From contig JAGUXE010000332.1 in assembly GCA_020061995.1 (NCBI GenBank), positions 1 through 22,770 of the forward strand: 22,770 bases of DNA. The letters run 5' to 3'. The position numbers and the translations under genes are program-made. The notes beneath the pieces are model-generated. The model had not been told where the DNA came from, searched no databases, and saw only the letters and a list, made by a program, of their open reading frames with translations. Positions 1 through 7,650 of the stretch are shown here, one piece after another. Position 1 is the stretch's first letter, and each line of letters starts with the position of its first letter. This stretch comes from Ignavibacteriales bacterium (GTDB lineage Bacteria; Bacteroidota; Ignavibacteria; Ignavibacteriales; Ignavibacteriaceae).

Positions 1-2
1 AC

Positions 3-308
3 TTCGTTGACTATAAAGACCAAGCATATATGAACTTTTCAAGTCAATTTATGGAATTAACAAAAAAAGAAATCAATAGAAATCATGTGTATGGTTATGA
101 CGCTGCATCATTTCTACTTGGCATTTTTCAGACGAACATAAATCGAAATACAAATAATTTTGAATCAATGATATTTAATAACACTCATAGAGGATATCAT
201 AATTATTTAAGTTTTGATGACTCAAGAATAAACAACTTTCTAAACGTAGTAAGATATCGCAATAGTGTTTTTGAATTAGTAGACATTTTTAAATTTGAAT
301 CAAAATAA
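3..308 (+). CDS. C-terminal end of an unrecognised protein (5' truncated by window edge)
   Basis: The frame is open from the left edge of the window (it reads FVDYKDQAY before the first internal ATG at 30) and ends at a TAA at 306-308. It is therefore most likely the tail of a longer gene rather than a 92-residue protein starting at 30. The visible 101 residues are polar, rich in Asn, Phe and Tyr, with no membrane segment, signal peptide or motif I recognise. The end (RYRNSVFELVDIFKFESK) looks like an amphipathic helix. It lies about 30 bases upstream of radC on the same strand, so the two may be co-transcribed. No function is offered. Confidence 0.6.
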   Translation, partial: FVDYKDQAYMNFSSQFMELTKKEINRNHVYGYDAASFLLGIFQTNINRNTNNFESMIFNNTHRGYHNYLSFDDSRINNFLNVVRYRNSVFELVDIFKFESK

Positions 309-338
309 TTAATATTTTTAAGGTTTAGAATTAGATAA

Positions 339-1022
339 ATGAGTACCATTAAAGAATTACCCGAAGATGACAGACCTCGTGAAAAGCTTTTATTGAGAGG
401 TGCGCATAATTTATCTGATTCCGAGTTAATTGCAATTCTTTTGAGAACAGGAAAAAAGGGGAAAACAGTTATCGAAATAGCCCGTGAATTGACAATGGGG
501 CATAAAAACTTGGCGGTGCTCTCAACTCAAAGTTTGGGTTTTTTGACAAAAATAGGTGGAATTGGGAAAGATAAAGCCGCAACTCTTTTAGCCGCCTTCG
601 AAATTGGGAAGCGGATTGCTTATTCAGAATCAAAGTGGATGTCCGATCAAAAAATAACTTCGCCTCAAGATGTGGCAGATTATTTTATACCCCGATTAAA
701 GGATGAAGTAAAGGAGAGGTTTTTGGTTGTATGTTTAAGTTCTTCAAACAAGATAATTAAGTGGGAAGAAATTTCAGTTGGGAATTTGGACTCGAGCATT
801 GTTCACCCCAGAGAAGTCTTCAAAGTGGCAATTGACAATAACGCAAAAAACTTAATTTTGATTCATAATCATCCAAGCGGAAATCCTGAGCCTAGCAGTG
901 AGGATATCGCCATAACAAAAAAACTGATTGAGGTTGGAAAGACTTTTGAGATACCAATTTTTGATCATATAATAATTGCAGGGAATTCTTATACCAGTTT
1001 TATTGAGCGGAGATTAATTTAG
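339..1022 (+). CDS. radC: RadC family protein (JAB/MPN domain)
   Basis: This 227-residue protein has the usual length and domain order of RadC. An N-terminal helical part begins with ELPEDDRPREKLL and carries a helix-hairpin-helix stretch (KIGGIGKDKAATLLA, residues 71-85). It is followed by an MPN/JAB domain from about residue 105. The JAMM metal motif is complete: H176, H178, S186 and D189 in HNHPSGNPEPSSED, so a zinc-dependent hydrolase fold is intact. The family was named for DNA repair, but its biochemical role is unsettled and the repair claim for E. coli radC was later withdrawn. No good Shine-Dalgarno sits before the ATG; the start is chosen because it begins the conserved region. It follows the truncated gene at the left edge by about 30 bases. 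Confidence 0.95.
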   Translation: MSTIKELPEDDRPREKLLLRGAHNLSDSELIAILLRTGKKGKTVIEIARELTMGHKNLAVLSTQSLGFLTKIGGIGKDKAATLLAAFEIGKRIAYSESKWMSDQKITSPQDVADYFIPRLKDEVKERFLVVCLSSSNKIIKWEEISVGNLDSSIVHPREVFKVAIDNNAKNLILIHNHPSGNPEPSSEDIAITKKLIEVGKTFEIPIFDHIIIAGNSYTSFIERRLI

Positions 1023-1095
1023 GAAATTCTTCATATATTCAATAGCTTGGATGTGTATATAGGAGAATAAATAAAAAAATTTGTATTTAGTTACC

Positions 1096-1132
1096 AAATT
1101 CGTTTATTTTAAACAGTAAATAAATCGAATTT
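1096..1132. other. Imperfect inverted repeat between radC and the lipoprotein promoter
   Basis: AAATTCG-TTTATTT (1096-1109) pairs with AAATAAA (1118-1124) and CGAATTT (1126-1132), leaving one bulged T and an eight-base loop. Only a short, broken T run follows, so it would be a weak terminator for radC. It ends just before the proposed -33 box of the downstream promoter, so it could instead be a regulator site. All but two base pairs per arm are A-T, so chance is a real possibility. Confidence 0.35.
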
Positions 1133-1133
1133 T

Positions 1134-1165
1134 CTTGAAACTTTAGTTTTTATCGATTAAATTTG
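1134..1165 (+). promoter_or_regulatory. Bacteroidota-type promoter for the lipoprotein-LysM pair
   Basis: CTTG at 1134-1137 is followed after 20 bases by TAAATTTG at 1158-1165. This matches the -33 (TTTG or TTG) and -7 (TAnnTTTG) elements known for the primary sigma factor of Bacteroidota. Transcription would begin near 1171, giving a leader of about 37 bases that contains a strong GGAGG ribosome site before the ATG at 1208. Confidence 0.55.
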
Positions 1166-1207
1166 AAATCACTTTAACTAAAAAATAACTTAAACGGAGG
1201 AAATCCT

Positions 1208-1486
1208 ATGAAGATACTGAATGGTGTTAAAAACATGGCAGTAGTTGGCGTGTTCGCATTAGTAACTGCTTTCGTTGCAGGATGCAGCAGTGGTCCTTCT
1301 CTTGAACAACTTGCAGAATTAGAATCTCTTAAAAAAGAAATCTCGTCTTTAGAGAGAGACCTTAATTCAGCTAAGGATGAAAGAAGCAGACTTGATAAAG
1401 AAATTGCAGAAAAAAACAAACGCTTACAAGAGTGTGCAAAATTGAAACAAGAAACTCAAGCTAATTTAGAGAAAATGAAAAAGTAA
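1208..1486 (+). CDS. Small coiled-coil lipoprotein
   Basis: The protein has 92 residues. The first 26 form a lipoprotein signal peptide: basic start, hydrophobic core VVGVFALVTAFV, and lipobox VAGC with the acylated cysteine at residue 26. The mature part of about 67 residues is almost entirely heptad-patterned and charged (LEQLAELESLKKEISSLERD and onward), predicting one long coiled coil, with a lysine-rich end (KMKK). This resembles Braun's lipoprotein (Lpp) in size and plan, but I see no homology that proves it. A strong ribosome site (GGAGG, about 1196-1200) and a good promoter suggest high expression. The LysM gene follows after 32 bases with the same type of ribosome site, so they look like a two-gene operon. 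The opposite-strand frame is a shadow. Confidence 0.85.
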   Translation: MKILNGVKNMAVVGVFALVTAFVAGCSSGPSLEQLAELESLKKEISSLERDLNSAKDERSRLDKEIAEKNKRLQECAKLKQETQANLEKMKK

Positions 1487-1518
1487 TTTTCAATTAAGAA
1501 TTTAACCGGAGGAATTTT

Positions 1519-2202
1519 ATGAAATTAAATAAGTTTTTCGCAATGTTCTTTGCTTTGTCGTTCGTTCTTTCAATTTCGACCTTTGCTCAGGAAGAAATGA
1601 CCATGGAACAATGGCAAGCTGAAATGAATCGTTTGAAAGCACGTAAAGAAAGTTTACAAAAAGAATCAACAGCTCTTCAAACCGATGTCAATAATTTAAA
1701 GACCAATTTGGCAAATATTCAATCATATGATGATTGTATGGATGACTTACACAAATTGGTTAATTCATCTAAAGGGGATGTAGATAACTTTAGAAAAGCA
1801 GTTTCTGAATTAGAAGGAAAGATTAGAAGAAAAGAAGGACCAAAAGCTGATAGAGAAAAAGATTTAGCAGCTCTCCAAATGAATAAAGTTGGTGCCTTAC
1901 CTGAATTTTATGACAAACTTTTTAATCAATTACCAAAAATGTTAGCTGATTGGGTTGAAGCTCCAACAGAAATCAGCTACTCAGTAGTTAAGGGCGATCA
2001 CCTATGGGGAATTGCTCGTAAGAAAGAACATTACGGTAATGGTTTTGCTTGGAATAAAATTTATAATGCTAACAGAGATCAAATTAAAAATCCTGATTTG
2101 ATTTTCCCTAAACAAAACTTCAAAATTCCTAATTTAACTGAAGAAGAAAAAGCTAAATATGACAGAATTAAGAAAAATTACAAACCTGCTCCTGTTCAAT
2201 AG
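1519..2202 (+). CDS. Secreted coiled-coil protein with C-terminal LysM domain
   Basis: This 227-residue protein starts with a Sec signal peptide (hydrophobic core to about residue 22, likely cleaved at TFA|QE). Residues 25-120 are a charged coiled coil. Residues 153-206 form a LysM domain beginning YSVVKGDHLWGIA and ending IFPKQNFKIPN, the fold that binds N-acetylglucosamine in peptidoglycan. A short lysine-rich tail follows. The probable location is the periplasm, bound to the cell wall. It follows the coiled-coil lipoprotein gene after 32 bases, again with a GGAGG ribosome site, and a terminator stands right after it. A joint role in envelope spacing or anchoring is inferred from domains and neighbourhood only. 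Confidence 0.88.
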   Translation: MKLNKFFAMFFALSFVLSISTFAQEEMTMEQWQAEMNRLKARKESLQKESTALQTDVNNLKTNLANIQSYDDCMDDLHKLVNSSKGDVDNFRKAVSELEGKIRRKEGPKADREKDLAALQMNKVGALPEFYDKLFNQLPKMLADWVEAPTEISYSVVKGDHLWGIARKKEHYGNGFAWNKIYNANRDQIKNPDLIFPKQNFKIPNLTEEEKAKYDRIKKNYKPAPVQ

Positions 2203-2236
2203 TAGTTTTTTCATAAATCTTGTTTGATTTTTTATT

Positions 2237-2275
2237 AAAGCCCTTTTCATTTATTTGATTAGGGCTTTTTTATTT
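2237..2275 (+). terminator. Rho-independent terminator after the LysM gene
   Basis: AAAGCCCT (2237-2244) pairs with AGGGCTTT (2261-2268) across a 16-base loop, and the 3' arm runs on into a T tract. It lies between the LysM gene and phoH and would close the lipoprotein-LysM transcript. The phoH ribosome site begins a few bases further on. Confidence 0.8.
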
Positions 2276-2286
2276 GAAAGGAAATT

Positions 2287-3249
2287 ATGTCTGATTTTGA
2301 ACGCCGTATAGTTCTCGAGAATACCGATATGCTCTCATTGTTAGGGACGAATGATAATAATCTTCGACTTCTAGAAAACCGATTTAATACCAGTTTCTCG
2401 ATTCGTGGTGAAAATGTTTTAATTCGCGGTGAAGAAACTGGAGTCGTTTTAGCAGAAAAAGTTATTAGAGAAATGTCTTATGTATTGAATACAACAGGTA
2501 AACTTCGGAATTCGGATGTCTCCACAATTTTGGATTTAGCTCTACATTCAAATGGAACTCTTCAAGATAAAGAGTATGATTCTGTTATACTTTATACTAA
2601 AAATGAAGCAATAAAGGCAAAAACTCCAGGTCAGAATAATTACATCAAAGCGATTCAAGAGAACGATATCTGTTTTTCTATTGGACCGGCAGGCACCGGA
2701 AAAACTTATCTTGCAGTAGCCTTAGCGGTCGCAGCAATGAAGAAAGGTATTGTCAATAAGATAGTTTTAGCAAGACCGGCTGTAGAAGCAGGCGAAAGTC
2801 TTGGGTTTTTGCCCGGAGATTTTCGAGAAAAAATTGATCCTTATCTGCGCCCCTTGTATGATGCGTTAGATGAAATGCTGCCTCAGGAAAAACTAAAAAA
2901 TTTCATAGAAAAAAAACTTATCGAAATTGTTCCGCTCGCTTATATGAGAGGCAGAACTCTTAATTATTCCTATGTAATTTTAGACGAAGCACAAAATGCT
3001 ACCGATACTCAAATGAAAATGTTTTTAACCCGACTCGGTTCAAGTTCTAAAGCGATTATTACAGGTGACATCACACAGATTGACCTTCCAACTAGACAAG
3101 TTAGCGGTTTGGTTAAAGCACAAGAGATATTGAAAAACATCAAAGGTATCGGATTCGTCTATTTTGATAAAAGTGATGTTGTGAGACATCGTTTAGTAAA
3201 AGATATTATTGATGCTTATGAAAAATTTTATGACCGTGAAAAGAAATAA
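2287..3249 (+). CDS. phoH: PhoH family ATPase
   Basis: The protein has 320 residues, typical of the PhoH/PhoL (YbeZ) family, whose members are cytoplasmic ATPases thought to act on RNA. The N-terminal 70 residues look like the KH-like segment found in this family. The ATPase domain shows Walker A GPAGTGKT (133-140), LARPAVEAGESLGFLPGD (161-178), Walker B VILDEAQN (230-237) and sensor TGDITQIDLP (259-268); R300 in VRHRLV is also conserved. The ATG follows a good ribosome site (GAAAGGAAATT). The gene follows a terminator and meets mazG tail to tail with nine bases between them and no visible terminator. The partner gene ybeY, often next to it, is not in this window. Confidence 0.95.
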   Translation: MSDFERRIVLENTDMLSLLGTNDNNLRLLENRFNTSFSIRGENVLIRGEETGVVLAEKVIREMSYVLNTTGKLRNSDVSTILDLALHSNGTLQDKEYDSVILYTKNEAIKAKTPGQNNYIKAIQENDICFSIGPAGTGKTYLAVALAVAAMKKGIVNKIVLARPAVEAGESLGFLPGDFREKIDPYLRPLYDALDEMLPQEKLKNFIEKKLIEIVPLAYMRGRTLNYSYVILDEAQNATDTQMKMFLTRLGSSSKAIITGDITQIDLPTRQVSGLVKAQEILKNIKGIGFVYFDKSDVVRHRLVKDIIDAYEKFYDREKK

Positions 3250-3258
3250 CAATCAATC

Positions 3259-4020
3259 TCACAATTCTTTTTTGCTTTCATTCCAATAGAAATCCATTTC
3301 TGAGAGGTTTGATTTGGTGATATGGCTCCCTTTTTCATCAAGTTTTAGTTCGATAAATCTAAAGCGTTTCTCAAATTTAGTGCAAGCTTTTCTTAAAGCA
3401 TTTTCCGGATTTAAATTTAGGAATCTAGAGTAATTTGTTAATGCAAAAAGGATATCTCCAAATTCCTCTTCAATTTTTTCCGGCGAATCAATATTTTCAA
3501 TTTCTTGAAGTTCATTTATTTCTTCAACTACTTTTCCCCACACATCCTCTTTATTTTTCCAATCAAATCCTACTTTAGATGCTTTTTCTTGCATTCTATG
3601 GGCGCGTAAAAGTGCCGGCATTGCGGCCGGTAAACCATCTAAAACAGATGAACGACCTTCAGTTAATTTGATAGTTTCCCAATTCTTTTTAACATCATTT
3701 GAATTATTAACTTCTGTCGTAGAAAATATATGTGGATGTCTACGTATCATTTTTTCGCTTATCGAATCTATTACTTCGTCAATTGAGAAATGTCCACTTT
3801 CTTCAGCTATTATAGTATGAAATACAACATGAAGTAATAAATCTCCCAATTCTTTTTTTAGCTCCATGAAATCTTTATCATCAATAGCATGAACCACCTC
3901 ATAAGCTTCTTCAAGTGTTGATGCTTTAATTGAATCATTACTCTGTTCTCTATCCCACGGACATTCTTTTCTTAATCTTTTTACTATATCTACAAATTCA
4001 TTAAATTTGACATCGGACAT
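3259..4020 (-). CDS. mazG: Nucleoside triphosphate pyrophosphohydrolase MazG
   Basis: This 253-residue protein has the full two-domain MazG plan. The first domain has CPWD (20-23), the metal-binding EEAYE (37-41) and ELGD (57-60), followed by RRHPHIF (93-99). The second repeats the pattern with EEINE (166-170) and EEFGD (185-189). MazG hydrolyses (d)NTPs to the monophosphate and pyrophosphate, clearing non-canonical nucleotides, and has been linked to lowering ppGpp in E. coli. The ribosome site AAAGGAAATATATA precedes the ATG. It is divergent from the RidA-family gene across a 65-base gap and convergent with phoH. Confidence 0.95.
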   Translation of the reverse strand: MSDVKFNEFVDIVKRLRKECPWDREQSNDSIKASTLEEAYEVVHAIDDKDFMELKKELGDLLLHVVFHTIIAEESGHFSIDEVIDSISEKMIRRHPHIFSTTEVNNSNDVKKNWETIKLTEGRSSVLDGLPAAMPALLRAHRMQEKASKVGFDWKNKEDVWGKVVEEINELQEIENIDSPEKIEEEFGDILFALTNYSRFLNLNPENALRKACTKFEKRFRFIELKLDEKGSHITKSNLSEMDFYWNESKKEL

Positions 4021-4052
4021 TATATATTTCCTTTTATAATAGAATTAATTAA

Positions 4053-4062
4053 TAAGTACTTA
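4053..4062. promoter_or_regulatory. Ten-base palindrome in the mazG/RidA divergent gap
   Basis: TAAGTACTTA is a perfect ten-base palindrome near the middle of the 65-base space between two divergent starts, next to an eight-base AATTAATT palindrome at 4043-4050. The position would suit an operator for both genes, but in DNA this AT-rich short palindromes are common. Confidence 0.25.
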
Positions 4063-4085
4063 AAATAAACTATCAGGGTAGAAAA

Positions 4086-4547
4086 ATGAAACAAATTGAA
4101 GAAAGACTAAAAGAATTAAATATCGAAATTCCTGAACCGGCTAAACCACTTGCCGCTTATATCCCGGCAATAAAAATTGATAAATATGTCTATACATCCG
4201 GACAACTTCCTTTTGTTAAAGGAGAATTGAAATTCAAAGGAAAAGTAGGCAAAGATGTTTCTGAAGAAGAAGCTCAAGAAGCAGCTGCATTTTCCATCAT
4301 GAATTGTCTTGGTGCGGTAAAGTCAGTTATCGGTTCTTTGGAAGATATCGAACAGATAGTTAAATTGACTGTGTTTGTAAATAGTGCTGAGACTTTCACA
4401 AATCAGCCTAAAGTTGCTAATGGTGCCTCTGAATTACTTCAGAAAATATTTGATGAAAAAGGAAGACATACCCGAAGTGCGGTGGGTGTCAGTGAACTTC
4501 CATTAGATGCACCTGTTGAAATTGAAATGATTGTAAAATTAAAATAA
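4086..4547 (+). CDS. RidA family protein (YjgF/YER057c/UK114)
   Basis: The protein has 153 residues, a little longer than archetypal RidA (about 128), and matches the longer subgroup with an N-terminal extension (MKQIEERLKELNIEIPEPAK). Family marks are KYVYTSGQLPF (33-43) and a C-terminal TRSAVGVSELPLDAPVEIEM with the conserved arginine R130. RidA proteins form trimers and many deaminate reactive enamine/imine intermediates from PLP enzymes; whether this subgroup shares that activity is not certain. The start has only a weak ribosome site (CAGGGTAG). It is divergent from mazG and followed after 45 bases by the acyltransferase-like gene. Confidence 0.9.
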   Translation: MKQIEERLKELNIEIPEPAKPLAAYIPAIKIDKYVYTSGQLPFVKGELKFKGKVGKDVSEEEAQEAAAFSIMNCLGAVKSVIGSLEDIEQIVKLTVFVNSAETFTNQPKVANGASELLQKIFDEKGRHTRSAVGVSELPLDAPVEIEMIVKLK

Positions 4548-4592
4548 ATTCGGACTCTAATTTTAATATTGTAAGAAATTACTTTAGTAGGT

Positions 4593-5687
4593 ATGACTCA
4601 AAACCCTAATAAAAATCGTGTTATTTTTTTAGATTTAATAAGAGCTTTTGCTGTATTAAATATGGTTCAAGGTCATACGGTGGATGTATTGCTTGGAAAT
4701 GAATTTAGAATTATGGATAATCCCTTATTCGCATTATGGTTTAATAACAGGGGATTGACTGCACCAATATTTTTATTCACAGCGGGTACTACTTTCACAT
4801 ATTTATTCAGACTCCATAAAGAATCTTTTCAAAATAATCCGAGAGTGATAAGGGGAATCCAAAGAGTATTACTGTTAATTGGTTTGGGTTATTTATTGCG
4901 TTATCCAACCCCGTATATCTTTTATTTTGAGGATGTTGGGATTCAACAATGGAACATTTTTTTTGCTGTTGATGTATTACAATTAATCGGTTTTGGATTA
5001 TTGTTCATACTATTGGCATTCTATTTATCCGATAAACTGAAGATTGGTGATTTTATTATTTTTCCGGTATTTATTGGATTGAATATTCTTGGTTATGCAA
5101 TATTTGAAAATATTGCTTGGAAAGAATTTCTGCATCCGGTTTTCGCCGGTTATATGTACAAGGGAACAGGTTCTAATTTCCCATTATTCCCTTGGTTAAC
5201 ATATTTATTTTGTGGCGCTATCTTGGGTAGTTATCTCGCAAAAAATGCTCAAGTATTTAAAACTGTAAAGTTTTCGGTTGGACTTATAGTGATAGGAATT
5301 CTCTTTATACTTTCAGCATTTCTTTTCGATCTCTTTGAAATTTATTTCTGGGGGAAAAGTTATTTTTGGACTACTAGTCCAAATTTGGTTTTTGTAAGAA
5401 TTGGAATTGTTTTATTGTTAACATCAATGTTTTCTTTTATTTCTATTAAGATGACATCAATTCCGAAAATACTTATTCTTTTGGGTAGAAATACTTTATT
5501 GATTTACATCGTCCATTTGCTAATCCTTTATGGCAGTCCTTGGAATGTAGGATTAATAAAATATTTCGATAAATCACTTGATCCAATAACCACAATGGTG
5601 ATTGCATTAATTATGATAGCGGCAATGATTGGTCTTGTATTGTTAGTCTATTTGTTTAATATTAGAAATAAAGCACTCGTAACATAA
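4593..5687 (+). CDS. Multi-span membrane protein, heparan-alpha-glucosaminide N-acetyltransferase-like (DUF1624 type)
   Basis: This 364-residue polytopic membrane protein has about ten hydrophobic spans. It opens with [20 protein letters not shown] (residues 9-28), where LDxxRxxAxxxMVxxH is the hallmark of the DUF1624/HGSNAT and related integral acyltransferase families; H28 is the candidate catalytic or binding histidine. It is followed by [15 protein letters not shown] (51-65), again typical. The acyl donor and acceptor cannot be told from the sequence; modification of a cell-surface glycan would fit the family. It is in line with ruvB, which starts 13 bases after its stop, so the two are probably co-transcribed without an obvious functional link. 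Confidence 0.75.
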   Translation: MTQNPNKNRVIFLDLIRAFAVLNMVQGHTVDVLLGNEFRIMDNPLFALWFNNRGLTAPIFLFTAGTTFTYLFRLHKESFQNNPRVIRGIQRVLLLIGLGYLLRYPTPYIFYFEDVGIQQWNIFFAVDVLQLIGFGLLFILLAFYLSDKLKIGDFIIFPVFIGLNILGYAIFENIAWKEFLHPVFAGYMYKGTGSNFPLFPWLTYLFCGAILGSYLAKNAQVFKTVKFSVGLIVIGILFILSAFLFDLFEIYFWGKSYFWTTSPNLVFVRIGIVLLLTSMFSFISIKMTSIPKILILLGRNTLLIYIVHLLILYGSPWNVGLIKYFDKSLDPITTMVIALIMIAAMIGLVLLVYLFNIRNKALVT

Positions 5688-5700
5688 AATAGTTAATAAC

Positions 5701-6726
5701 TTGAGAAAATCTTTAAATACTTCCGACTCACCACAAACAGACGATGTTCAAATTGAACAAACTCTTCGCCCCGTTAGGTTTGACGATTTTGTCGGTCAAT
5801 CAAAAATCACCGATAATTTAAAAATCTTCATTATGGCTGCAAAAAAAAGAGGGGATGCACTTGATCATGTTTTACTTACCGGTCCTCCCGGACTTGGAAA
5901 AACCACACTTGCACACATTATTGCAAATGAAATGGGGGTAAAATTAAAATCAACATCGGGACCCGTTTTAGAAAAGCCGGGTGATTTAGCTGGTATTTTA
6001 ACAAACCTTGAAGAATTTTCTGTTTTGTTTATTGATGAGATACACAGGCTAAGTCCTGTTGTCGAAGAGTTTTTATACTCAGCGATGGAAGATTATAAGC
6101 TTGATATAATGATAGATAGCGGACCGAATGCCCGTTCAGTTCAAATCAGTTTACCAAAATATACTTTGGTAGGTGCGACCACAAGAGCGGGAATGTTGAC
6201 TTCTCCTTTACGTGATCGGTTCGGAATTAAATCACGCTTAGATTATTATGACGCAGCACTAATTAACAAGATTGTTTCGCGTTCTTCAAAAATCTTAGAT
6301 ATCCCTATTGATGCTGATGCTTCGTATGAAATCGCAAAAAGATCACGAGGAACACCTAGAATTGCCAATCGTTTATTAAGACGAACCAGAGATTTTGCTG
6401 ATTATGAAGACAGAAATAAAATAAGTCTCGATATTTCCCAAAAAGCACTAGCCGCTTTAGAAGTTGATGAGTTTGGTTTAGATGAGATGGATAAAGAAAT
6501 TCTTCTTACAATTATTGATCGTTTCAATGGCGGACCGGTTGGATTAAACAATCTTGCAGTAGCGGTAAATGAAGATGCAGGAACTATCGAAGAAGTTTAT
6601 GAACCTTTTTTAATACAACAGGGATTTATTCAAAGAACTCCAAGAGGGAGAGAAGCAACTGATCTTGCATATCAGAGGTTCAACAGAAAACGAAAAACAA
6701 TTACTAACTTAAATATGTTTGAATAG
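5701..6726 (+). CDS. ruvB: Holliday junction branch migration ATPase RuvB
   Basis: This 341-residue protein is full length for RuvB, the hexameric AAA+ motor that moves Holliday junctions with RuvA. Motifs are [12 protein letters not shown] (22-33), Walker A GPPGLGKT (61-68), Walker B LFIDEIH (109-115), sensor I GATTRAG (158-164), sensor II around [12 protein letters not shown] (217-228), and the C-terminal winged helix ending QRTPRGR (311-317). The start is a TTG: no ATG or GTG exists in frame between the upstream in-frame stop (5680-5682) and the conserved region. There is no clear ribosome site, so translation may be coupled to the gene before it. kdsA follows after 11 bases. ruvA and ruvC are not nearby. 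Confidence 0.97.
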   Translation: MRKSLNTSDSPQTDDVQIEQTLRPVRFDDFVGQSKITDNLKIFIMAAKKRGDALDHVLLTGPPGLGKTTLAHIIANEMGVKLKSTSGPVLEKPGDLAGILTNLEEFSVLFIDEIHRLSPVVEEFLYSAMEDYKLDIMIDSGPNARSVQISLPKYTLVGATTRAGMLTSPLRDRFGIKSRLDYYDAALINKIVSRSSKILDIPIDADASYEIAKRSRGTPRIANRLLRRTRDFADYEDRNKISLDISQKALAALEVDEFGLDEMDKEILLTIIDRFNGGPVGLNNLAVAVNEDAGTIEEVYEPFLIQQGFIQRTPRGREATDLAYQRFNRKRKTITNLNMFE

Positions 6727-6737
6727 TTGGAATTAAA

Positions 6738-7550
6738 ATGATTGAAATCGGGAATCTAAAAATTGGTGATAATTTACCCTTTGTATTAATAGCGGGTCCT
6801 TGTGTGGTTGAAAGCAAAAGTTTGGTTGACGAAGTTTCTAAAAGAATTTTTGATATAACCTCAGAATTGGAAATTCCATTAATTTTTAAGGCAAGTTATA
6901 AGAAAGCTAATCGTACCAGTTTGAATTCATTCATCGGACTTGGTGATGAGGAGGCTTTAACTATTTTGGGAGAGGTTAGGAGCAGACTTAATATTCCGGT
7001 AGTCACTGATATTCATACGGAAAAAGAAGCTGAATTTGCCGCTAATTATGTCGATGTTTTACAAATACCCGCCTTTCTCTGCCGACAAACTGATTTATTA
7101 CTTTCAGCCGGTGAAACAGGAAAAGTTGTTAATATCAAAAAGGGACAATTCCTGGCTCCTGAAGACATGAAGTTTGCTGCAGATAAAGTAGCTTCAACAG
7201 GAAATAAAAAAATATTATTAACGGAACGAGGTTCTACTTTCGGATATCATAATCTTGTGGTTGATATGCGCTCACTTGTGATAATGAGAGATCTTGGCTA
7301 TCCGATTGTTATGGATGCTACTCATTCAGTGCAATTACCGAGTCGTGGGGGATTTTCCGGAGGTGAACCAAAATTTATAAAACCATTGGCAAAAGCAGCT
7401 ACAGCTGTAGGTATTGATGCTTTGTTTTTAGAAGTGCATCCTAATCCAAAAGAAGCACTTAGTGATGCTGAAAGTCAATTGCCTTTATCCGAATTAAAAG
7501 ATCTCATAATCGAAATAAAAAAAATAGATAAGGCGATTAAAAATTATTAA
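6738..7550 (+). CDS. kdsA: 3-deoxy-8-phosphooctulonate (KDO-8-P) synthase, metal-dependent class
   Basis: KdsA condenses phosphoenolpyruvate with arabinose 5-phosphate to KDO 8-phosphate for the lipopolysaccharide inner core. The 270-residue protein shows AGPCVVES (19-26), KASYKKANRTS (51-61), QIPAFLCRQTDLL (109-121), TERGSTFGY (162-170), MDATHSVQ (192-199) and EVHPNP (232-237). Cys22, where E. coli KdsA has Asn, together with H196, E232 and D243 reproduces the four metal ligands of the Aquifex-type metal-dependent enzyme. It follows ruvB by 11 bases; kdsD follows after 100 bases. That gap holds no gene I can support. Confidence 0.96.
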   Translation: MIEIGNLKIGDNLPFVLIAGPCVVESKSLVDEVSKRIFDITSELEIPLIFKASYKKANRTSLNSFIGLGDEEALTILGEVRSRLNIPVVTDIHTEKEAEFAANYVDVLQIPAFLCRQTDLLLSAGETGKVVNIKKGQFLAPEDMKFAADKVASTGNKKILLTERGSTFGYHNLVVDMRSLVIMRDLGYPIVMDATHSVQLPSRGGFSGGEPKFIKPLAKAATAVGIDALFLEVHPNPKEALSDAESQLPLSELKDLIIEIKKIDKAIKNY

Positions 7551-7650
7551 ATAAGTTCATTAAAAATTTGGAGCTCCATTCATTCAAATAAATTGCTCCG
7601 AATAACACGATAAATAGGACAAGGATTATTTTGAAAATCAAGGTAGAATT

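Noticed and set aside
2260..2277. TTTATTTG-like matches before phoH as a promoter
   Set aside because: They fit only seven of eight positions, lack a -33 partner at 19-21 bases, and fall inside the terminator arm and tail.
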